From assembly GCA_964415245.1 (NCBI GenBank), contig CAYQAJ010000004.1:1-55452 (forward strand): 55,452 bases of DNA, given 5' to 3'. Below the pieces are notes generated by a model. That model made no database searches, had not been told where the DNA came from, and was given only the letters and a program-made list of their open reading frames with translations. Each line of letters opens with the position of its first letter. Position 1 is the first letter of the stretch. The position numbers and the translations under genes are program-made. Source of the DNA: CAYQAJ01 sp964415245. GTDB taxonomy: Bacteria > Planctomycetota > Planctomycetia > Pirellulales > Pirellulaceae. Below, in pieces: positions 7,238 to 14,763 of this stretch.

Positions 7238-9016
7238 ATGTATCGAATCGCGACTGTTGTGTTGCTGGCGTTTGCTCCTCTCCTGAACTGCGTGGCTCGG
7301 TCTCACGCGGCGGAGCCGGTGGAGCGGCCCAATGTGCTCGTCGTCCTCGCCGACGATCAAGGCTGGGGCGACGTGAGTCTCAATGGAAATACGAACCTGC
7401 ACACGCCCAACATCGACGCGCTCGCCGCCGACGGTGCCCGCTTTCGATACTTCTGTGTCCAGCCCGTCTGTTCGCCGACAAGGGCCGAGTTTCTCACGGG
7501 CCGCTGGCACCCCCGCTGCGGTGTGCGCGATGTGTCGAGCGGCGGCGAGCGCCTTGACCTGGACGAGCGGACCGTCGCCGAGGCATTCCAGGCGGCGGGC
7601 TACGCAACAGGTTGCTTCGGCAAATGGCACAACGGCACACAGTATCCCTATCACCCCAACGGACGCGGGTTCGAGGAGTACTACGGTTTCACCTCGGGCC
7701 ACTGGGGCGAATACTTCGATCCGCCTTTGGACCACAACGGTCAGCCGGTCCGCGGCCACGGCTATATCACCGACGACCTGACCGACCACGCGATCGAGTT
7801 CTTGAAGCACAACGCGGCGGCAGGTAAGCCCTCGTTCTGTTATCTGGCCTTCAACACACCCCACTCCCCCATGCAGGTGCCCGACCGATATTGGGAGCGA
7901 TTCGATCACAAGCCGCTCGAGCTCACCGGCAGCCAACGCGAGAACCTCGATCACACACGCGCCGCGCTCGCCATGTGCGAAAACATCGACGACAACGTCG
8001 GACGCCTGCTCGCCTTCTTGCGGGAAAGCAAGCTCGATCAGAGTACGATCGTCGTCTACTTCAGCGACAATGGACCGAACGGTCCCCGCTGGAACGACGG
8101 GCTCAAGGGGCACAAGGGGAGCACCGACGAGGGAGGAGTCCGCTCGCCGCTGCATATCCGCTGGCTGGGCCGGATTCGCCCGGGAACCGTCGTCGCGACC
8201 ATGGGCGGGGCGGTCGACCTGTACCCGACGCTCATCGATCTGGCCGAGGTCGATCGCGTGGGCGACCTGCCGCTGGATGGCATCAGCCTTGCGCCGTGGC
8301 TTTTGGGCAAGAATCCCCCGCTTCCCGACCGCGTGCTGTTTCATCATTGGGCAGGGAAAGTCGGCGCCCGCAATCAGCGTTTCCGCCTGGACGCGACGGG
8401 GCAACTCTTCGACCTCACCAGCGATCCGGGGCAAACGAAGAACGTCGCCGCGGAGTATGCCGACGTCGCCGACGGGCTTTCCCGCGCGGTCGCGCGGTAT
8501 CGAGCCGACGTGCTTTCCCAGATTTCGGGACCGGACGAGCGGCCGTTTCTCGTGGGCTATACCGAGTTTCCGCGGACCGTGCTGCCGGCGCGAGACGGTG
8601 TTCCGCGCGGCGAGGTGCGGCGGAGCGCCCCCGCGCCGAATTGCTCCTTCTTCACCGGCTGGAGCAGCCCCGACGACCGCATGACGTGGGACGTTGAGGT
8701 ACACTCGGCGGGACGGTACGAGGCAATTGTCCGCTACACCTGCGCAAAGGCGGATGTCGGTTCGTCCGTGGAGCTGAGTTTCGGTGATGCTACGTGGAAG
8801 GGGACCATCGCCGACGCTTTCGACCCGCCGCTGCGAGGCAGCGAGTCGGATCGTGTGCCGCGTCGAGCGGAATCGTACGTGAAGGATTTCCGGCCGATGT
8901 CGCTGGGGATTGCGGAGCTGCCGGCGGGCAAAGCCACCCTGACACTTCGGGCTACCAAAGTCGCCGGCGGACAGGTCGCCGACGTGCGGGCGATCGAGCT
9001 GGTGCTTCTGAAGTAA
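7238..9016 (+). CDS. sulfatase 1 (FGly-type) with C-terminal beta domain
   Basis: A 592-residue exported sulfatase that would hydrolyse sulfate esters. A signal peptide (VVLLAFAPLLNCVARSHAA) precedes the alkaline-phosphatase-fold core. The metal site begins at LADDQGWGD. The formylglycine motif is CSPTRAEFLTGR with C78, and GKWHNG carries further active-site residues. From about residue 465 there is an extra domain of about 125 residues (GRYEAIVRYTCAK, PAGKATLTLRAT), probably a carbohydrate-binding-like beta-sandwich. It is first in a row of four sulfatases, 40 bases before the next. Activation would need a formylglycine-generating enzyme, which is not in this window. The substrate cannot be read from the sequence. 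Confidence 0.92.
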   Translation: MYRIATVVLLAFAPLLNCVARSHAAEPVERPNVLVVLADDQGWGDVSLNGNTNLHTPNIDALAADGARFRYFCVQPVCSPTRAEFLTGRWHPRCGVRDVSSGGERLDLDERTVAEAFQAAGYATGCFGKWHNGTQYPYHPNGRGFEEYYGFTSGHWGEYFDPPLDHNGQPVRGHGYITDDLTDHAIEFLKHNAAAGKPSFCYLAFNTPHSPMQVPDRYWERFDHKPLELTGSQRENLDHTRAALAMCENIDDNVGRLLAFLRESKLDQSTIVVYFSDNGPNGPRWNDGLKGHKGSTDEGGVRSPLHIRWLGRIRPGTVVATMGGAVDLYPTLIDLAEVDRVGDLPLDGISLAPWLLGKNPPLPDRVLFHHWAGKVGARNQRFRLDATGQLFDLTSDPGQTKNVAAEYADVADGLSRAVARYRADVLSQISGPDERPFLVGYTEFPRTVLPARDGVPRGEVRRSAPAPNCSFFTGWSSPDDRMTWDVEVHSAGRYEAIVRYTCAKADVGSSVELSFGDATWKGTIADAFDPPLRGSESDRVPRRAESYVKDFRPMSLGIAELPAGKATLTLRATKVAGGQVADVRAIELVLLK

Positions 9017-9056
9017 TCACTGCGACGCTTCCCATGAAACGCGCGGGAGCAAGACC

Positions 9057-10466
9057 ATGAGATATAGCAAACTGGCGTTATCGGCTTCACTGTTTGTTGC
9101 GTCGTGGCTGTTGTGCTCCGGCCTCGCGGCAAAGCCCGCGCAGTGCGATGACGCCAGGCCCAACATCGTTTTCATCCTGGCCGACGATCTCGGGCGGGAA
9201 GATTGCGGCTTCATGGGCGGCAAAGAGATCAAGACGCCCCAAATCGACAAGCTTGCCGCGGCCGGCGCGACGCTCGATGCGTTCTACGTGCAGCCGGTGT
9301 GTAGCCCCACGCGGGCCGCGCTCATGACTGGCCGTTACCCGATGAGGCACGGGCTGCAAGTGGGCGTGGTGCGTCCGTGGGCGCAGTACGGACTTCCGCT
9401 GGAAGAACGCACGATCGCCCAGGCGCTCAACGATGCCGGCTACACGACGGCCATCGTGGGCAAGTGGCACCTGGGGCATTTTGCGCCCGAGTACCTGCCG
9501 ACGCGCCGCGGGTTCGATCACCAGTATGGCCACTACAACGGGGCGCTCGATTACTTTACGCACATGCGCGACGGCGGTCTCGACTGGCACAAGGACGACC
9601 AGGTCTGCCGCGACGATGGTTATACCACGCGTTTGTTGGCCGACGACGCGGTTCGGTTCGTACAGGAGAACGCGGGCAAGAAGCCGTTCTTCCTGTACGT
9701 GCCGTTCAATGCCGTGCATAATCCGCTTCAGGCTCCCGACGAGTACATGGAGCCGTACTCCCATCTCAAACCGCTGCGCCGCAAGTATGCCGGCATGTTG
9801 GCTGCGATGGATGAGGCGGTGGGAAGAATCGTCGCCGCGGTCGATGAGGCGGGCGTCCGCGACAACACGCTCTTCATTTTCTCGAGCGACAACGGCGGAC
9901 CGCGACCGGGCGTCGTGACCGACAACGGCAAGTATCGCGGCGGCAAAGGCACGCTCTACGAAGGGGGCGTGCGGGTCGCCGCGTGCGTCGCGTGGGATGG
10001 GCACATCCAGGCCGGCACCACCATCACGCAGCCCATGCACATGGTCGACTGGTACCCGACGCTGTTGAAACTGTGCGGCGCGAGCACCGAGCAATCGCTA
10101 GCGGTCGACGGCCGGGATATCTGGCCGGTGCTGACCGAGGGCAAGCCGTCGCCCCACGACGCGATTCTGCTCAACACCACACCCCGCGTCGGCGCCATTC
10201 GCGTCGGTGACTGGAAACTGGTAGTGAAGAACGGCGCTGACGATCCCGACGGCGGCCCGGTGCGAAATCTCCGTCGCAAGAGCGTCGAGCTGTTCAACCT
10301 GGATAGTGACCCCTACGAAACGATCAATCTCGCCGACACGTACCCCGACAAGCGCAAAGAGCTGCAAGACAAGCTCGACCAATTCGCCAAACAAGCCGTG
10401 CCGCCGAAAGCCAGGCCGAAAGCGAAGGACTTCGTTGTTCCCAAAGTGTGGGGCGAGAAGGACTGA
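9057..10466 (+). CDS. sulfatase 2 (arylsulfatase A/B-like)
   Basis: A 469-residue exported sulfatase. The signal segment is LALSASLFVASWLLCSGLAA. Metal-site residues appear in FILADDLGREDCG, and the formylglycine motif is CSPTRAALMTGR with C82. GKWHLGH and FSSDNGGP are the other family motifs. The length is normal for a single-domain sulfatase. GGGAG lies shortly before the ATG. The C-terminus ends in a lysine-rich tail. A family II palindrome starts 24 bases after the stop. It probably shares transcription with sulfatase 1. Confidence 0.93.
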   Translation: MRYSKLALSASLFVASWLLCSGLAAKPAQCDDARPNIVFILADDLGREDCGFMGGKEIKTPQIDKLAAAGATLDAFYVQPVCSPTRAALMTGRYPMRHGLQVGVVRPWAQYGLPLEERTIAQALNDAGYTTAIVGKWHLGHFAPEYLPTRRGFDHQYGHYNGALDYFTHMRDGGLDWHKDDQVCRDDGYTTRLLADDAVRFVQENAGKKPFFLYVPFNAVHNPLQAPDEYMEPYSHLKPLRRKYAGMLAAMDEAVGRIVAAVDEAGVRDNTLFIFSSDNGGPRPGVVTDNGKYRGGKGTLYEGGVRVAACVAWDGHIQAGTTITQPMHMVDWYPTLLKLCGASTEQSLAVDGRDIWPVLTEGKPSPHDAILLNTTPRVGAIRVGDWKLVVKNGADDPDGGPVRNLRRKSVELFNLDSDPYETINLADTYPDKRKELQDKLDQFAKQAVPPKARPKAKDFVVPKVWGEKD

Positions 10467-10489
10467 GTGCCGCTATCAAAACGAACGCA

Positions 10490-10568
10490 ACCGCGAAGAA
10501 CGCAAAGATCGCCAAGAAGAAGCGTAGTTGATTTCTGCCGACTTGGCGCTCTTTGCGCACTTGGCGGT
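10490..10568. repeat. palindromic repeat family II, copy 1
   Basis: A 79-base imperfect hairpin with 27-base arms and a 25-base loop. The left arm begins ACCGCGAAGAACGCAAAG and the right arm ends CTTTGCGCACTTGGCGGT; 23 of 27 positions pair. It starts 24 bases after the stop of sulfatase 2 and ends 39 bases before sulfatase 3. Confidence 0.88.
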
Positions 10569-10607
10569 TCAATTTGTTAGGTGCTGCTAACAGTCAAAGG
10601 AGCAGCG

Positions 10608-12287
10608 ATGAACGCCAAACTCCTTCCCGCACTGCTCGTTTCGCTGACTTCGGTATACATCGCTCACGTCGCGGTTGCCGCCGAGCGGCCGAACGTGATC
10701 GTCATTCTGTCTGACGACATGGGCTTTTCCGACATCGGTTGCTACGGCGGAGAAATCGAAACGCCCAACCTCGATCAGTTGGCCGCCAGCGGGCTTCGCT
10801 TCACGCAGTTCTATAACACCTCGCGGTGTTGCCCCACGAGGGCATGTCTGCTCACGGGTCTGTACCCGCATCAGGCCGGCGTCGGCCACATGATGGAAGA
10901 CAAGGGCAAGCCCGGATACACCGGTAACCTGAACACCTCGTGCCGCACCTTCGCCGAGGTGCTCAAACCCGCCGGCTACCGCTGTTACGCCGTCGGCAAG
11001 TGGCACGTAACCCGGTACATTGGCCCCAATGGCCCCAAGGACAATTGGCCACTGAACCGCGGCTTCGACCGCTACTACGGCACCATTCACGGCGCGGGGA
11101 GCTACTACGATCCGTCGTCGTTGGTACACGATAACACCGCGATCTCGGCCTACGCCGACCCCGAGTACCAGCCGGAGACGTACTACTACACCGACGCCAT
11201 CTCCGATCACGCCGTGCGGTTTCTCGCCGATCATGCCCGCGACCACGGCAATCAGCCGTTCTTTATGTACGTGGCCTACACGGCGGCGCACTGGCCGATG
11301 CACGCGCTGCCCGAGGACATCGCCAAGTACCAGGGAAAGTACGACGGCGGGTACGCGCCCATCCGCAAGGCGCGCTTCGAGAAAGCGGCGAAGCTGGGCC
11401 TGATCGACCCCGAGCAGCCGATGTGTCCGCAGGCGGAAGACTGGGACAAGGTCGCCGACAAAAGGTGGGAAGCGGCCTGCATGGAGGTGTACGCCGCGAT
11501 GGTCGACCGCATGGACCAGGGAATCGGCAAGATCGTCGCCGAGCTGAAGCACTCCGGACAGTTCGACAACACGCTGATCTTCTTCCTGCAAGACAACGGC
11601 GGTTGCGCGGAAGGGATGGGCCGCAACGAACAGAAGAACCACCCGAATATCCCGCGGCCCGATCAGCCGGTTTTTGCACCGATGAAGCCCGAGGATTTTG
11701 CCGCGCGGGGCAGCGTGCCGGCGCAGACCCGCGACGGTTTTCCGGTGCGAATGGGCAATCACGTAATGCCGGGCGCGGCCGACACGTACGTCGCCTACGG
11801 CCGCGGCTGGGCCAACGTGTCGAACACGCCGTTCCGTGAGTACAAGCACTGGGTTCACGAAGGGGGAATCAGCACGCCGCTCATCGCGCACTGGCCCCAA
11901 GGCATCTCGGCCAAGGGCGAACTCCGCACACAACCTGGTCACCTGATCGACATTGCCGCCACCATTTACGACCTGGCAGGCGCCGCGTATCCCAACGATG
12001 CCACACCGCTGGAAGGCAAGAGCCTCGTCCCCGCGTTTGCCAACAAGCCCATCGAGCGCGACGCGATCTTCTGGGAGCACGAGGGGAACCGAGCCATTCG
12101 CGTGGACGACTGGAAACTGGTCGCCAAGCACAACGGTGCGTGGGAGCTTTACGACATCTCGAAGGATCGCGCGGAAGCAAATGACCTCTCCGCGAAAACG
12201 CCGGACAAGGTGAAGGAGCTTGCCGCCCGGTATGCATCGTGGGCGAAGCGGGCAATGGTCGAACCGTGGCCGATCAACGAGCGGTAG
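10608..12287 (+). CDS. sulfatase 3 (arylsulfatase A-like)
   Basis: A 559-residue exported sulfatase. The signal peptide ends near VYIAHVAVAA. The metal site begins VILSDDMGFSDIGCYGG, and the formylglycine motif is CCPTRACLLTGL, with the first cysteine (C74) as the converted residue. The length and the segments GVGHMMEDKG, FFLQDNGGC and HEGGISTPLIAHWP resemble the large planctomycete arylsulfatase A-like group. ATG 10608 is chosen over upstream codons because AAAGGAG sits six bases before it. It is the third of four sulfatases. Confidence 0.93.
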   Translation: MNAKLLPALLVSLTSVYIAHVAVAAERPNVIVILSDDMGFSDIGCYGGEIETPNLDQLAASGLRFTQFYNTSRCCPTRACLLTGLYPHQAGVGHMMEDKGKPGYTGNLNTSCRTFAEVLKPAGYRCYAVGKWHVTRYIGPNGPKDNWPLNRGFDRYYGTIHGAGSYYDPSSLVHDNTAISAYADPEYQPETYYYTDAISDHAVRFLADHARDHGNQPFFMYVAYTAAHWPMHALPEDIAKYQGKYDGGYAPIRKARFEKAAKLGLIDPEQPMCPQAEDWDKVADKRWEAACMEVYAAMVDRMDQGIGKIVAELKHSGQFDNTLIFFLQDNGGCAEGMGRNEQKNHPNIPRPDQPVFAPMKPEDFAARGSVPAQTRDGFPVRMGNHVMPGAADTYVAYGRGWANVSNTPFREYKHWVHEGGISTPLIAHWPQGISAKGELRTQPGHLIDIAATIYDLAGAAYPNDATPLEGKSLVPAFANKPIERDAIFWEHEGNRAIRVDDWKLVAKHNGAWELYDISKDRAEANDLSAKTPDKVKELAARYASWAKRAMVEPWPINER

Positions 12288-12335
12288 TCGGTCGAGCCAG
12301 TCGAGTAGCGGGTCGAAACAATCAAGGAGTCAGTG

Positions 12336-13874
12336 ATGCGATTCTGCGTCGTGCTCGCGTGTCTTCTGGCGGCTTCGGCGGTTCACGCCGCGGAGCCCGA
12401 TCGACGACCGAACATCCTGCTGATCTACACCGACGACCAGTCGTACAAGACGGTCGGCTGTTACGAAGAGTCGTGGCCGTGGGTGAAGACGCCCCACATT
12501 GACGCGTTGGCCAATTCGGGCGTGCGATTCCGCGGAGCCTATCTTGGCGGATGGTGCATGCCGTCCCGCGCCTCGATTCTCACGGGTCGCCATCCGCACG
12601 GAATCCAGTCGATGCGGATGGAGGGGCCATACCCCGGCAGCACCTACGACGCGGAACAATGCCCATTCTGGCCGGCGCGGTTCCGTGCGAGCGGTTACCA
12701 CACCGCCCAGATCGGCAAGTGGCACACCGGCACCGACACAGGGTTCGGCCGCGACTGGGATTATCAGGTTGTATGGAATAGGCCGCGGCATCCCGACAAC
12801 GCTGGGGCGTATTACGAACAGCAGATTATCGCCGTCAACGACCTGGAGGCGAGGGTCGACGGCTACCCAGCCGATAACTACACCGACTGGGCGGTCGAGT
12901 ACATCCAGGGCGAATACCGCGACACGACCAAGCCGTGGTTTCTGTGGCTGTGCTACGGCAGCATCCACGGCCCGTCGAAGCCCGCGGCCCGACACAAGGG
13001 ATTGTACAAGGACGCGATCGTGCCCGAACCAGCCGACCTGCTTGGCCCCTGGCCGGGGAAGCCCGATTACCTGAAGAATACGCTGGCTTGGAGCAAAACC
13101 GCCGACGGCCGAATCGTCGCTGGCCGCAGCGGCGAATTGGTAGGCGACGCGGCCCAGGACAAGCGCACCGAGTTCGCCGACTGGGTGAGGCAGGTGAACG
13201 AGTGCGTTCCGGCGATCGACGAAGGGGTCGGCCGCCTGATGGCCGCGCTCAAGGAAACCGGTCAACTGGAAAACACCCTCGTTGTGTACTGTGGCGACCA
13301 GGGGTTTGCGATGGGCGAGCACGGAATGCGGATGAAGATCGCGCCCTACGATGCCACCTACCGCTCGCCGCTGATCTTCGCCATGCCCGGCACCGTCGCC
13401 GCGGGAAAAGTGTGCCCGCAGAACGCCAACGCCCCCGATCTGATCGCCACGTTTTTCGCGCTCGCGGGAGTAGAGCCACCGCACGGCGAGCACGCTCTCC
13501 ACGGCCGCGACCTGTCGCCACTTCTGAACAACCCCGCAGCCCCTTGGCCGCACCCCTGCCTGTACGAGAACACCGGACGGGATTACGGCGACGACGTGGC
13601 GGAGGTACTAAACGACAAAGCCGACTCGGCCATCTATCAAAACGTTCCGTGGTATGCGGCGGTCGTCGTCGACGGCTGGAAGTACGTGAACTACGTGCAA
13701 CCCGGCGTCGGCGAAGAACTCTACAACCTCCGCGACGACCCCGACGAGCTCGAAAACCTGGCCGGCGACCCGAAGCACGCAGAGCGACTCGCACGTCTTC
13801 GCAGGTCGCTTCGCGCGGAACTGAAGCGCACCGAAGCACCGATGGCAATGATGCCGCCGATGGAGCAGCCTTAA
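12336..13874 (+). CDS. sulfatase 4 (FGly-type)
   Basis: A 512-residue exported sulfatase. The signal peptide is VVLACLLAASAVHAA. The metal site begins LIYTDDQSYKTVGCY, and the formylglycine motif is CMPSRASILTGRHPHG with C74. This CMPSR variant differs from the other three and suggests a separate subfamily with its own substrate. GTG 12333 directly precedes ATG 12336; AAGGAG upstream fits either. The gene starts 48 bases after sulfatase 3 and closes the sulfatase row. Its end faces the DUF1003 gene. Confidence 0.92.
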   Translation: MRFCVVLACLLAASAVHAAEPDRRPNILLIYTDDQSYKTVGCYEESWPWVKTPHIDALANSGVRFRGAYLGGWCMPSRASILTGRHPHGIQSMRMEGPYPGSTYDAEQCPFWPARFRASGYHTAQIGKWHTGTDTGFGRDWDYQVVWNRPRHPDNAGAYYEQQIIAVNDLEARVDGYPADNYTDWAVEYIQGEYRDTTKPWFLWLCYGSIHGPSKPAARHKGLYKDAIVPEPADLLGPWPGKPDYLKNTLAWSKTADGRIVAGRSGELVGDAAQDKRTEFADWVRQVNECVPAIDEGVGRLMAALKETGQLENTLVVYCGDQGFAMGEHGMRMKIAPYDATYRSPLIFAMPGTVAAGKVCPQNANAPDLIATFFALAGVEPPHGEHALHGRDLSPLLNNPAAPWPHPCLYENTGRDYGDDVAEVLNDKADSAIYQNVPWYAAVVVDGWKYVNYVQPGVGEELYNLRDDPDELENLAGDPKHAERLARLRRSLRAELKRTEAPMAMMPPMEQP

Positions 13875-13974
13875 CCCGTCGGCCGTTGATGCTTCCTCCC
13901 AGCCGTCGTTGCGTTCGCGACTCTGATGCTGGCTGCCGATACGACGCCGTTTGCCGTCACGATCTTCGCGGATG

Positions 13975-14010
13975 GCGGCGGCAAGGACCGCCGCGGCTAT
14001 CTCTTTATTT
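13975..14010 (+). terminator. possible terminator after the sulfatase row
   Basis: GCGGCGG and CCGCCGC form a seven-base-pair stem with a six-base loop at 13975-13994. A T-rich stretch (CTATCTCTTTATTT) follows. It lies 100 bases after the last sulfatase, in the convergent space before the DUF1003 gene. Confidence 0.45.
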
Positions 14011-14763
14011 ACCCTCTTTGCCCGTGTCACTTTGCTTTCGCGGCTCGGGACCACGAAGGGATCGCCGATTGGCAATTTCCTCCATGATTTCCACCTGCAG
14101 TTCTTGAATCTCCAAAAGCCGCTGCCATTGGTGAGTCAACAACTGGTCGACCTTGGTGTGCAGGATGCGAATCTCCAGCTCGGCTTTCAAGTTGACGCGG
14201 TAATCGTATTCGGAACGCAGTCGGTCCTTGGCCTCTTGCCGGTTTTGGCTCATCAAGATCACCGGAGCCTGAACCGCCGCCAGGCACGAAAGCACCAAGT
14301 TCAACAGAATGAAGGGGTAGGGATCGAACGGTCGCTGCGCGAGGATCGCCGTATTGACGATCATCCAGACGGCGATGACCACGGCAAACAGGATCAGAAA
14401 CCGCCAGCTTCCGCCAAAGCTAGCGATCCGATCGGACAGCCGATCTCCCAAGGTCAGTTGCCGCTCGAACTGTTCGTTCACGTTCGACGAGAGGGACTCC
14501 TGCTCCCGCAAGCTGTCGATAACCTGCTCTTCGAGCACGGACAATTCGCCCTTCTCTTCTTCCAGTAGCCGCCGGACGTGCTCGGCACGGAAGCGATTCA
14601 AACAGGCGAAACAGATCGGCCGGTCGGCCGTCCAGTCCGGATGCTCCCGCCGGATTTCCACCACCACGGGTTCGCGCACGGTTTCGCCCACGGCGAATTC
14701 TCCGCGGTGCTTGCTCTGCCCGCAGACGGAACATTCGATGCTGGACTTTTGTCGGTTCGTCAT
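14005..14763 (-). CDS. DUF1003 membrane protein with Cys-pair N-terminus
   Basis: A 252-residue protein of the DUF1003 family (function unknown). The core has two membrane helices (WRFLILFAVVIAVWMIVNTA and PFILLNLVLSCLAAVQAPVI) with the family segment FDPYPFILLNLVLS, followed by MSQNRQEAKDR and a long C-terminal helix. The N-terminus carries two cysteine pairs, CSVCG and CFAC, which may bind zinc. The start ATG overlaps the stop of the P-type ATPase (ATGA), so the two are translationally coupled. Coupling suggests a role beside cation transport (inference). Confidence 0.88.
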   Translation of the reverse strand: MTNRQKSSIECSVCGQSKHRGEFAVGETVREPVVVEIRREHPDWTADRPICFACLNRFRAEHVRRLLEEEKGELSVLEEQVIDSLREQESLSSNVNEQFERQLTLGDRLSDRIASFGGSWRFLILFAVVIAVWMIVNTAILAQRPFDPYPFILLNLVLSCLAAVQAPVILMSQNRQEAKDRLRSEYDYRVNLKAELEIRILHTKVDQLLTHQWQRLLEIQELQVEIMEEIANRRSLRGPEPRKQSDTGKEGK

